A DNA stretch of 64,000 nt from Meconema thalassinum (taxonomy: Eukaryota > Arthropoda > Insecta > Orthoptera > Tettigoniidae), in contig OX336389.2 of NCBI GenBank assembly GCA_946902985.2, positions 171,192,704 to 171,256,703 of the forward strand. Direction: 5' to 3'. Below, piece by piece: positions 52,822 through 62,532 of the stretch. Position numbers and translations under genes: made by a program. Position 1 is the stretch's first letter; each line of letters opens with the position of its first letter. A model generated the notes under the pieces. That model was not told the origin of the DNA. It did no database searches and saw only the letters and a list, made by a program, of their open reading frames with translations.

Positions 52822-55800
52822 ATCATCATCATCATTTCCCCTTATCCAGCTCCTGCCGGGTCGGGGTATTTATGGCACTTCTCCACTTTCCTCTTTCCTT
52901 CCACCATTCTTCTTCCACGATCTTGTCCCAGTCCAGATTTCTTTTTCTTACGCCGTTCTTCACTGAATCCATCCACCTTGTTCTAGGTCTTCCTCTTGGT
53001 CTCTTACACTTGCACTTCGCCTCCAGCATCTGTCTTGGTATTCTATTTTCCTCCATCCTCTTTACATGTCCAAACCACCTTAGTTTATTCTTCTCAATTC
53101 TCTCATTTAGTTTTCCCATCCCAACTTCCTTCCTAACATCTTCATTCCTCACTCTGTCTTTCCTATCATACTACTAAGGAATTTCATTTCACTGGCTTGG
53201 ATTCTACTCTCTTGCCTGCTTGTCAGGGTCCAAGTCTCAGCTGCATAAGTTAATATGGGTACATAGTACACTTTATACATTACCTCCTTGCTTTTCCTTG
53301 GTACTTCCTTATCCCAAACAAGTTTTCTTACACTTTGATAGAATGCATTGCTCTGCTGTACCCTCCTGCCAATCTCCATGTCCAACCTACCAGTTTGCAT
53401 CAATTCACTTCCTAGGTATTTGAACGTGTCCACAATTTCCAAACTCTGACTTCCAATTTTCACAGTGCCCTTTCCTTGTCTTTCCCCTCTTGTCATCACC
53501 ATGGTCTTGCTTTTCTCTATACTGATTTTCAGGCCATACTTCTGAATATTTTCGTTCAGTGCATCTAGTTGTTTTTGCACTTCTTCGGTGTTCCTTCCCC
53601 AAATAACAGTAACTTCATTTCTTTATGTTCATATGCTTCCTTTGTTTCCTTTACAATTTCATCCATCACCATTATGAACAAGAGAGGTGACAGCACACTC
53701 CCCTGTCTTAGTCCAGTCTTGTTCCTAAACCAATCTGTCTTTCCAACTGGGGTCAGTACCCTGCTAACACAGTTGTTGTATATTGCTTGCACCATTTCCA
53801 ACATTTCTCTTCCCAGTCCCTTCTTAACCATGGTTTCCCATACCTTCTCTCTGGGGACACTATCATATGCCTTTTCTAGATCTATGAAAGTCATGATCAA
53901 ATCCTCTCCATATTCCCAGTTCTTTTCCATCACCTGCCTCAAGCTAAAGATTGGGTCCACTGTGGATCTTCCACTCCTGAAGCCATACTGTTCCTCTTGC
54001 AACTCTCCTTCCACCTTTCTTCTCATTCTTCTTTCTAATATCCTTTCCAGTATTTTTACTATCTGTGATATGAGGGTGATCCCTCTATAGTTATCACACA
54101 CCTTCTTGTCCCCCTTCTTAAACACTGGTATTATTAGCCCTTTCTTCCAGTCTTCTGGTACACATTTCCATTTCCACACACACTTTACCAGTCGATACAG
54201 CCATTGCATACCAACAGGTCCAGCAGCCTTTATCATTTCTACACTGATTTCATCCACCCCTGTTGCTTTTCCCATCTTCATTTTCTGTACTGCTAATTCC
54301 ACCTCCAGCATTGTTATATCATCTTCTGTTATAGAGTCGTCAGGTTGTGTCACTTCCATCTCACCAGTACCATTGCTCACATTCAAAAGCTTATCGAAAT
54401 ACGCCTTCCATCGTCCCTTTATCTCTTCTGGGTGTGTTAACTCTCCATCTTCCTTTTTCACTAGCTTTGTAGTAACTCTTTCTTTCCTCTTACTTCTTAG
54501 AAGCCCATACAGCATCCTTTTACTGCCACTTACATCTGTTTCCATTCTTCGTGTAAATTCTTCCCAACTTTTCTTCTTTTCTTCTCCTACCACTTTCTTA
54601 CACCTCCGTTTGCTGTCGTGATACTTCCTTTTGCTTTCTTCTGTTTGATCTCGGTTCCATTCTTTCCATGCAGACTTCTTTTCTTTCACTGCTTTCCTCA
54701 CTTCCTCATTCCACCATGGTGTCTCCTTCTCTTTCACTCTTGTTGACGTCCTACCACAAGCACTCTCTGCTGCACCAACAAATGCCTTTTTAAAGTGAGA
54801 CCATTCGTCTTCTATGTTTTCCACTTCAGTAACTGGGATTTGTTGCTTCAATCTCTCCTGAAAATCTTCCTGTACAGTTTTGTCTTTCAATTTCCATACT
54901 TTTATTTTACTTTCTCTGATCTCCTTTAGGTTTTCCAATTTTTCCCATCTAAATTTTGCCACCACAGCTCTATGGTCCCCATCAAATGCTTCTCCTGGTA
55001 AAGCTGTCACATCTATCAGTTTTCTGCGGTTAGTCCTTTCCACCAGAAAGTAGTCAATTACTGATTTTGTTCTTCTATCGCCCCAACCATATCTCGTAAT
55101 TTTCCTGCTGTTTTTCTTCCGAAACCATGAATTACCCACTATCAGTCCATTCCTTTCACAAAAGTTTACAAGTTCCTCTCCTTCCCGGTTCTTTTTCCCA
55201 TATCCATATGGTCCAATGACTTCTTCCTTTCCTTGTCTCTCGTTTCCGACTTGTGCATTCATATCTCCCATGATCACCACTTCTACATCTGAAATTACTC
55301 TTTCTACATCCTCCAGGAATACTTCAATATCTTCTTCTCTGTTTCCAGTCTGTGGTGCATACACTTGTATGAAGTCCATCACGTCATTTTTCATCTTCAT
55401 TCTAATTTTCATTATTCTGTCACTCACACACTCGACCACTTCAACATACTCCTCCAGTTGTTTTGAGGTTATCAGTCCCACGCCATTTTTGGCCTCTTGG
55501 CCACCACTCCAGTATAATGTATATCCTTTCCTCAATTTCTTCCTTCCTTTACCTTTCCATTTCACTTCACTCAGTCCCATCAATCCAACATTCTCCCTCT
55601 CCATGAAGTCTACCACCTCCTCCACCTTGCCTGTCTGGGTCATGACATTCATGATTCCCACTTTCATTTCGGTTACTGGTCGCCCATTTCTCACAGTTCC
55701 CCCAGTACCAAAAGAACTGCGCGTCGCCTGCAGGGTACGCCCTAACCTTTTCCGAATCATTCGAAGTGCCATTTCCATTTTAGGCTATTATTACGATGGG

Positions 55801-55980
55801 GTCGCCACTCCCAAAGGCATTTTATGAAGCTACTGCCAGCTATTATACAGGCCGCCCCTAACATGGGAAACAGACGCCCTTGCAGCCGCCCCTAACCTGG
55901 GAAACAGACGCTGCCGATTGATGCTGTACTCTTACTATTCCCTGAGTACTGGGTTGCCTCTTCCGCAATCTCCACCGTTC
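52822..55980 (-). mobile_element. RTE-like LINE with (CAT/GAT)n tail
   Basis: Flanked by CAACAAT (52815-52821 and 55981-55987), extendable to TTC(C)AACAAT with one indel. The 3' end at 52822 is ATC repeats on the plus strand. It is 3.16 kb, near full length, with a single long endonuclease-RT frame. Confidence 0.82.
52832..55778 (-). pseudogene. RTE-like endonuclease-reverse transcriptase, catalytic box deleted
   Basis: From 55778 the 737-residue frame contains the endonuclease (KVGIMNVMTQTGKVEEVVDF; LMGLSEVKWKGKG; VIMGDMNAQVGNE; DGDHRAVVAKF), KEKETPWWNEEVRKAVKEKK, then the RT: QKMKMGKATGVDEISVEMIK, IPVFKKGDKKVCDNYRGITL, QYGFRSGRSTVDPIFSLRQV, MTFIDLEKAYDSVPREK and GLRQGSVLSPLLFIMVMDEI. At about 53605 the next motif reads LLLFGEGTP: the (F/Y)ADD box is missing, apparently by a short deletion that also shifts the frame. 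The thumb and tail continue at 53149-53580 and 52832-53152 (KYLGSELMQTGR; RWFGHVKRMEENR). It resembles CFDP2/BovB-type proteins; clade not proven. Confidence 0.88.
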
Positions 55981-56099
55981 CAACAATAATTATTGTTCTA
56001 TTATTGTTCTATTATGTAATGAAATTTAATATAATGCAAATAAAATGATTAAGTTTACATGCTATTTAACGTTCAGTTGAAACAATGACTGCTACTAAC

Positions 56100-56212
56100 C
56101 TTAGCCTTTTGGCAACATTTCTTTTCCATCTATCAGGTTGCTGAATCCGTGTCCTAGCTTTACTTGGTGATACCGGAGAAACTACCGAACTGTACGTAGC
56201 ACTGGTGTCCAT
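56100..56212 (-). pseudogene. DUF7869-like transposon protein, exon 1
   Basis: ATG at 56212-56210 with an in-frame TAA four codons upstream. It encodes a Ser/Thr-rich start and QQPDRWKRNVAKRL, then a phase-2 donor. A W-K-x-N-x-x-K-x-x-R motif close to the N-terminus is the start I remember for DUF7869-type proteins, which supports joining this exon to 52762. Exon 1 is only 37 codons. Confidence 0.6.
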
Positions 56213-56458
56213 TCTTAATTAATGAATACAAAATTATTAATTAAACTAACAACAAACTCCAGATCAAGCAACAGTCACAGCACGCTTGCCAGTGATGTCA
56301 ACAACAAGAGTGGAGCATGTTGGGTGGCAGCCATATTGCCGCACTCATTGGTCTGTTCGGAGATTGCTCAGTTTGAAACTACATCTGGTGGAGATTGCTA
56401 GGTTTGAAATTGGCACGGATTTTTATTAAAGAAAATAACATGGATTTTGCCGTGTATG

Positions 56459-57816
56459 ATGATGATGATGATGATAATTGTTGTTTTAAGGGGCCTAACA
56501 TCGAGGTTATCGGCCCCTAATGATCTGGGTGAAAGCGAAAATGAGAATGAAATGTAAACCAGAAAGAAAATTATGTGAGACGGAAAATACGTACAAAGAG
56601 AAACTCAGATGGAAACAACTCACAATATGGTCTTACAAAAGGGAATTTAGAACGAAAAGATTCACAAAAAGAATAGATTGAAAAAGACCCACAAAACGCA
56701 GGCTAGATTCAAAATACGTACAAAATGCAATGTAGCGTCGAAATACTTACAAAATGCAACTGAAATTCAAAATACTTACAAAATGAAAATGAGATCGAAA
56801 ATACGTACAAAATGCAAGTGAGGTTCAAAATACTTACAAAATGCAATTGAAATTGAAAATGCTTACAAAATGTACGGTAGATTCAAACGACTCATGTGGG
56901 TTGACAATACTTACAAAATGCAATTTAGATTGAAAATACTTGACAAAATGTAATTTAGATTCAAAATACCCACAAAATGCAATTGAGAATCAAAATATGT
57001 GCAAAATGCCCACCAAACAAAATGCAATTTAGATTCAAAATTTGTGCGAAATGCGGTTTTGGTTGAAAATACTTACAAAATGCAATTGAAATTCAAAATA
57101 CTCACTAAAAGGCCTGGCCACCTGCATTGAAAGACTTACTAAAAAGCAATTTAGATTGTCAATCTTTACAAAATGCAATTGAGGTTGAAAACAATCGCGA
57201 GATGTAATTTAGATCGAAAAAACTTACAAAATGCAACGTAGATTAAAAATGCCTTAAAAAATCGCTAAAAGGGAATTTAGATACACGGTGAACCAAGTAA
57301 CAAAAACAGTGAGGGAATCTTAAAGAGAAAAGGAAATATAAGGAAAAGAGGAGAGGGTCCGTCCCAAAGGTAAGGGACAAAAGGGGAAAAACGGACCCAG
57401 CTCAGGAATCCTTCGGGGTCGCCAACTCCCGAACTCACCAGCCGTGAGCCCCTGAGGGTGTAGCATTACCAAGGGTACACCAGAAGTGATGGGGCTACAT
57501 ACACCCTGCCTCCTTAAGGGCCTTGAGCACAAGGCAGGAGGTAAAAGGAAAAGAAAAAGAAGGCTGACCCCTCACAGAAGGAGGGTATCAGGAAAGATGG
57601 AGACAAGGGCCAATTAAGGCGGGAAAGTGAAAGACTCCCTAGGCCTCGGATAACCTAATACCGCCGGGGTCGGAAGAGAACAAGAGGTGACCAAGGGAGG
57701 TCGACAGGAAAGAAGATGGAGAGGAGCCCGGCACAAGTAAGTGGAAGCAATGCCGGACTCAGCTGGGGTCCCTTGGTCGCCAACCCACGTCCCACTAGAT
57801 GTGAGCCCCTGGGGGA
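56459..57816 (-). mobile_element. (GAT)n-tailed non-autonomous retroelement
   Basis: A 12-bp duplication TTGCCGTGTATG (56447-56458 and 57817-57828) and a GAT-repeat tail at 56459. Next to the tail is AAGGGGCCTAACATCGAGG, which I recall as a widespread insect repeat phrase. The middle is a tandem array, and the right part has two related blocks with GTGAGCCCCTG (about 57445 and 57800). No coding capacity. Confidence 0.85.
56590..57270 (+). repeat. About 29-bp degenerate tandem array
   Basis: More than 15 units of the type TTCAAAATACTTACAAAATG CAATTGARA with many substitutions; some units have lost one half. It lies wholly inside the (GAT)n-tailed retroelement. Confidence 0.85.
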
Positions 57817-57975
57817 TTGCCGTGTATGCAGGAACAGCGTAGGTTACATAAGTAGAATTCAATGCGAGCTTTAACTCGGTACCAATAACTCATTTAAGAA
57901 AATGTTGGAGATTGCTGGGTGACCAGGCTATGTCTTGTTACAGTATTGCACCTGGAGAGTACTGAAGGAAGGGAA

Positions 57976-58123
57976 CAAAGGAAGATTGTAGTTTTACGTG
58001 ACCGTGAATCTGGTGATTATGAGCCACGGGACCTCCTTTTTACGTGGAATCCGAACCACAGGACATGGCATTTCACTTCGAAAATCTCACATGCATTGAC
58101 CGGGAATCGAACCCGGACCGCCT
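57976..58123 (-). repeat. 5'-truncated tRNA-derived SINE
   Basis: Minus orientation. It begins within box B (GGTCCGGGTTCGATTCCCGG) and keeps the tail GGTTCGGATTCCACGTAAAA. The duplication TGAAGGAAGGGAA occurs at 57963-57975 and 58124-58136. Same family as 32503-32691. Confidence 0.9.
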
Positions 58124-58317
58124 TGAAGGAAGGGAAAAACTTGAGGCTTTAAAAATCTCCTGAATGCAGTGGTCGCTGTTGAGAATATGTACCCTTCATG
58201 TGTAACAATATTGTTATCACCTCTGTTAATCAATAGCAACCTGCACCATCACCCACCTCTTTCGCAATAAGATTCTCTACAATATAGACATGAATGATGG
58301 CGCTCCCCATACCACCT

Positions 58318-58890
58318 TCAAATCTGCATCTGACCATTGTAGTCCATGGTAAACCAGGACACTTCAGAAAACATGATCAGATGCCAATACGCACACCACT
58401 GTCGGCACAGTTGCACCCTACATAGCCTAAGACATTGCTCATTCTTGTACAAAAGTAACCCCTCCAGCAGATTGCGTGCCTGAAGTCCCCTGTTTAGCAG
58501 CTGTTGCCAAAATGTTGAATTGAACGTGTAGCTGTGTCCCATTGCTGAGCTAACATTCGAGACACAGTTGCATGGACCATCAGTGCCATTTGGATGAGGT
58601 ACATATCGTCATGTGGAGTCATAAAATTGTGGTCCACAGACACATTCTCGGTTCATCCGGTTCCTTACCATCCACTACTTCCACACATGCCACAGACTTG
58701 GATCAGGGACTCATGGTAGAACTGCAGGAAGGATTTTCATACTGGGATATAGCTACCCACATGTTGCATAATGCCCCACCAGTGGTTCATGTAAGAGAGC
58801 AGTAACCAGATGACCCGAGAATGTGGCTGTGGACCAAGAAATGTTATGACTCCACATGACACTGATAGTCCACGTAGCTGACATCCCAAT
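58318..58890 (-). pseudogene. Decayed Tc1-like remnant with an internal inverted duplication
   Basis: The minus frame (58318-58542) reads LNRGLQARNLLEGLLLYKN, then a Trp-rich segment ending LIMFSEVSWFTMDYN. This fits Tc1 proteins from the second HTH to the first acidic motif, where SDES is read as SEVS. Plus-strand codons at 58690-58805 (LVELQEGFSYWDIATHMLHN) look like the N-terminal HTH, on the wrong strand. The blocks 58590-58670 and 58803-58890 are inverted copies of each other, which explains the strand switch. Confidence 0.5.
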
Positions 58891-58899
58891 CTGACATTT

Positions 58900-59390
58900 C
58901 CTTCATTATGATGTAATTTCTATATTCCAAGATGTGGAATGCTGGGAAGTTATCTTATCAAGAGAACCACTGTACTGAAATAAAAGGAAACTCTATTATA
59001 AGTAATTTAAGAGTAGAGCAAATGACAAGCAGTGGGGAAGCACATAGTTAAGTAGAAATATGATCTATTATAAAACAAATTGCATGAGAATGTACTTTGA
59101 AGATTTCAGACCGATTTCGTAATAAAGATGGATAATCCAAATACAGTCGAGTCCCGTAAACGTGGCCTAATGTGGACCACAGGCTGGCTGAGTTTGTGAA
59201 AATGCAGAGTTATCGGGAATGGGGTTAAAAAAGTAAGAGTGTTTCATCGGAAAATACAGAACTGCTGGTATGTATTGTTTGCTTGAGAATACAACAGAGA
59301 ATAAACTGCCCAAATACCCTCAAACAAAGGATAAGTACATACTTTATGAAGGCATAGAGCCTTCACAAAATGAAAATGAAAATTCAAATT
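58900..59390. other. Unassigned intronic sequence
   Basis: No gene. CAGTCGAGTCCCGTAAACG at 59142 could be an end of a pogo-like element whose transposase remnant lies near 60.1-60.4 kb, but no matching right end was found. Confidence 0.35.
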
Positions 59391-59401
59391 ACAATAATTT
59401 A

Positions 59402-59978
59402 CCAGGATGTCTACCAAAACCAACTAACAGATTTCCCTGACAATTCCCTAATTTATCCAGGATATATCAGAAAATTCCCTGAGTAAAAGTAGCGGCCATA
59501 ATAAATATATAAACCAGAGTTTGTACTTAAAGAGCATTTGAAAAAGTGGTTGAACAATAAAAGGTAGCATTGAAAAGACAAAAAAGAAGAACATTTTGCC
59601 AATTTCTAAATTTTTCATCCAGAAAAACTAATGTACTTGCGAGTATTGAAAGTAGTTAGTCAATAGTAATGCTCTCAAAAATCATAGTAACACATTTATA
59701 TACAAATACAGTGTCTACACATGTGATTTGTATGCTATATCTTGCAAGAAATGAGAGCTTACTGACTTAACGTCAGTACGAACATACATCTACAACAATC
59801 ACTACCAGAATTTACTCTTCCTCCATCAAAATTTAAATGCTTAATTACCAATTATTCAAGGTTGGACCTTGTAAAACTAAAAATTCCCTGAGTGTGGTAA
59901 TTCCCCGAGTTTTCCAGGATTTCAAAATTCCCTGAGTATTCCCCGTTTTCCATGTTTTCAAGAGTAGTAGACACCCTG
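59402..59978. mobile_element. Candidate hAT-type MITE
   Basis: Ends CAGGATGTCTACC (left) and, read inward from the right, CAGGGTGTCTACTACTC. Inside, AATTCCCTGAG recurs several times (about 59470, 59885 and 59930). No 8-bp duplication matches, and similar text (TACTTTAyGAAGGCATA) stands on both outer sides at 59338 and 60000. Confidence 0.45.
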
Positions 59979-60079
59979 ATTAAGACAGACCTCAGAAAAA
60001 TACTTTACGAAGGCATAAAGCTGTCTATAATGCAAATTAACTAGCCAACTGCAAAAACTGGCTACTTTTTAAAGAAATG

Positions 60080-60450
60080 CGTAATGTTCTGTTGTCTTCC
60101 GCACTGCACTCTGTGTGTTGCTGCTTCATCACGACGAAGGAAGAGTAAGTACATTACCTACGCACCTTGTTCAAAATACGGAAGGGCGGTTTCGACAGTC
60201 CTTAGTCCCCGACTATGTGATATTTTAGGAGTTTGTATGGTGGAGTCCTCAACATCAATGTCTTCATTTTCCGGCATTTTTTCATTAATATGACAGCAAC
60301 AATAATTTCTGCAACGGATGTAATGTCTTGCTTGGTATCATTCTGGAACCACTGTTCGACGTCATTTTCGTCGGCTTCTGCACATCCAGGAACTTTTTCA
60401 GGAGGTCGAGTAAGTTTTTTCGCCCTGCCGGATGTGGTGAGTTATCTGGA
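60080..60450 (-). pseudogene. Possible pogo-like transposase C-terminal remnant
   Basis: Minus-strand codons read ENDVEQWFQNDTKQDIT, then SVAEIIVAVI, and a weak LRTVETAL in a shifted frame, like the acidic C-terminus of CENP-B/Tigger-type transposases. Stops intervene and no catalytic part is present. Confidence 0.35.
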
Positions 60451-60459
60451 CTACCAGGT

Positions 60460-60970
60460 TATCGAGTGCCGAGTTTTCCGGGCTCAACTGTACCACTTTC
60501 TGGCCTGTTGGCCAATCTGGGATGTGGAAGTTATAGAACCGTAAGCCTACTTTCTTTGATCCCTAATCTCTGATGGCAGTTTTATCACGAGAGGAGATCC
60601 GTCGATGGAGGAAATACAGCCTACACTCATCTCTTCAGCTAGTCTAGTCGAAAAGGAGCTGCATTAATGTTGTAAAACTGATTCAAAACCCTACACTGCT
60701 GGGGATCAATCACAGGGAAACTAACCACAGCTCACAATAGTGTTAAATTGGAGTTTTATAGAATTTTACTCATAATGAACCTAGTAATTAAAACAAAAAT
60801 GGAAGTTAACATTCATTTAAGGTTCAAGTGATCAAAAACAGAACAAAACCATTGCCGATAAGATTTCATTAAAAAAATTGCATTATGGCCTGGCTAATGA
60901 TCACTTTAATTTAAACCCTCTCGCACACAAACAATTTCACCAAGATGACATGTCAGTAATTGCATAACTT
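60460..60970. other. Intronic sequence upstream of the M-Ras donor site
   Basis: No gene or repeat recognised, apart from the splice donor at the right edge. Confidence 0.5.
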
Positions 60971-60972
60971 AC

Positions 60973-61159
60973 CATCCAAGATGCACCACTGCCCATCAAC
61001 TTCAGTATGTTGGATGTAACTATCCTCAATTGTTGGATCATAATCTGTGACAAAGAGTTTCTGGAAGAACTGAATAGTGAGGGCACTTTTGCCCACACCC
61101 CCGTCCCCCACCACCACTAACTTGTAAGTCAGTAGGTTATCATTCGGGGGTCGGGACAT
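60973..61159 (-). CDS. Mras: M-Ras-like small GTPase, coding exon 1
   Basis: ATG at 61159-61157; the exon encodes 62 residues plus one base. After the N-terminal extension [14 protein letters not shown] comes the P-loop GDGGVGKS (residues 18-25, G1), then [10 protein letters not shown], and switch [11 protein letters not shown] (39-48) with the effector Thr. It ends QWCILD|V at the donor GTAAGT. The N-terminal extension, the [16 protein letters not shown] stretch and the QW-ILD segment are M-Ras features; Drosophila-type Ras64B differs there (family knowledge). M-Ras is a membrane-anchored GTP switch acting on MAPK/SHOC2 signalling; the membrane-targeting C-terminus is outside the window. Confidence 0.92.
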
Positions 61160-61256
61160 CGTCACTCTTCTTCTACCTATTGTGCAAGTTTGAGATGCAG
61201 CTTCTAAGCTGCATGTGCTTCTTGCAACAACAGGAAGATGAAATGATAGTATTCAC
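61160..61256 (-). other. M-Ras 5' UTR part of the first coding exon
   Basis: A strong acceptor, CTTTTTCTTTTTCAG, ends at 61257 on the minus strand, after a pyrimidine-rich tract to about 61280. An in-frame TGA just inside it (61255-61253) shows that the upstream exon part is non-coding. At least one 5' UTR exon must lie further upstream. Confidence 0.65.
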
Positions 61257-62329
61257 CTGAAAAAGAAAAAGAGAGAGAGAACACATCAGTTAGGCAGAGT
61301 AATTAGCAGCTGACAACAAAAAGTCCAACCACAACTTAAGTCTAAATAACCCATAGGACAAGATTAAATTCCAGAATTAACTATAGGCCTACCATGTTGA
61401 CTATAAGAATATAAATAATATGCTGCTCTAAAATAAAAAAATCAATATTAATATAATTATTGAAATCCACGATCATATAACTAATTTATTTAATAAACCA
61501 ATTTCCCCTGTTAAATTTTATGAAGGTGGGGCTGCTATATTGGAAGATCTTAATAAAAATCATCATAATGTCATAGAAGGTATAAAATTCATTAGGACAA
61601 TGAATATGTAAGTTTTATGTTTTACTAGGATGATAGCAAATGTGACACTTTACGGTCCAGTTTGAGAATATCACCATGAGGTTGTTCTCAGCAAAGCTGA
61701 GTGTTAGTTAAATTGTCATATGTTGGTAGATGACAATTTTGCACTGCACATGCGCACTATAATAAGAGTGGGCTAGAGATCTTTGCTAAGTTGTTTGCTC
61801 GTTATCCAGAGCAGTTGCTCCCAGCAGGATTTTGTAGGCAACGATACAACAAACTACTCTATGCTCTCTGGGTAAGTTGTCTCACCTTCAATCCCATGAA
61901 AAACTTATTTATGCCTAAATTAATGTCCGTAAGAAAAGCATTCTTAAATATGTGTATATTGTGAGGCAAAGTACAATGATTTTAAAAAAATGATTATTCG
62001 ACTGGAGTACTAATTGAGTGAATTCTGTATTAACCATATAGCAACCAAAACATCTGTGTGTAGTGTTTTAGGTCTCCTTATCAATTAATTATTGTTTACT
62101 AGCAATTGGACACAACTGCATTCTACTTTCATAGGCAAGTTACAATTCAATGAAGTCCAGTTCTTATGATAATCGTGGTGAGTGCAGCTGTGGCTGCTAC
62201 TAGGTGTATCTTAACCGTAACAAATGAAAATTCCAGTATAGAAATACCAAGGTGGTGCATTAATAGGCTACAATCTGTTTTGCTGCACACAAAACTGCAT
62301 AATACCAAGGAAATAATTGTTTATATTCC
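61257..62329. other. Upstream intron or 5' flank of M-Ras
   Basis: AT-rich; no coding sequence recognised. Confidence 0.5.
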
Positions 62330-62532
62330 ACTGATAAAGGAGTCCAAAGACCAAAGTGTACAGAACCAAAGTGAAACCAGTGATAACATTTGGGCCCGAG
62401 ACATGGACTCTTATTGTGGCAGATGAGGAACTCCTCTGGAGATGGGAGAGAAACGTATTAAGGAAAATATATGGTCCAATATATGACAATGGGAAATGGA
62501 GAATAAGGAATAATGAAGAAATTAAGATCTTA
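62330..62532 (+). pseudogene. LINE C-terminal fragment
   Basis: In one frame it reads VKPVITFGPETWTLIVADEE, then LLWRWERNVLRKIYGPIYDN and GKWRIRNNEEI, the Y-G-S-E-T-W...ERK-I-L-R-K-I-Y-G-P block after the RT palm of LINEs such as LINE A. Its end abuts the next LINE. Confidence 0.7.

Larger units (their letters stand above)
52763..56099 (-). other. Intron of the DUF7869-like gene
   Basis: Donor GTTAGT at 56099-56094 and acceptor CTTGCAG ending at 52763. Exon 1 ends two bases into a codon and exon 2 supplies the third, giving an open frame across the junction. A 3.16-kb LINE accounts for most of its length; without it the intron would be under 200 bp. Confidence 0.6.
48936..57921 (-). mobile_element. 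DUF7869-like DNA transposon, copy 2 (near full-length, with insertions)
   Basis: Candidate ends: CCCAGCAATCTCCA at about 48936 and its complement TGGAGATTGCTGGG ending at about 57921. The motif GGAGATTGCT(G/A)(G/A)GTTTGA recurs at about 50777, 50815, 56358 and 56391. Between the ends lie a spliced minus-strand gene, a Tc1 (49090-50761), a LINE (52822-55980) and a (GAT)n-tailed retroelement (56459-57816). Without these it is close to 2.8 kb. I could not see a target duplication, so the exact ends are uncertain. Confidence 0.5.
3874..60972 (-). other. M-Ras intron 1 (between coding exons), about 57.1 kb
   Basis: Bounded by GTAAGT at 60972-60967 and TTTCTCAG ending at 3874, both read on the minus strand. 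The split codon (phase 1) is restored exactly. All transposable elements listed between these points would lie inside this intron. That no other host exon interrupts the stretch is my reading of the sequence; transcript data would be needed to exclude small extra exons. Confidence 0.8.

Noticed and set aside
53569..55827. Long plus-strand frames (53569-54090, 54106-54621, 55216-55827)
   Set aside because: Ser/Phe/Pro-rich antisense of the RTE-like LINE, created by its purine-rich coding strand.
56590..57270. CRISPR array
   Set aside because: Units are contiguous and degenerate without unique spacers, inside an insect retroelement.
60084..60573. Plus-strand genes at 60.1-60.6 kb
   Set aside because: Short overlapping frames without domain signal; the minus strand shows a weak transposase-like remnant instead.
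61160..61165. Starting M-Ras at GTG 61165
   Set aside because: An ATG lies two codons downstream and fits the family N-terminus; GTG starts are not expected in an animal nuclear gene.
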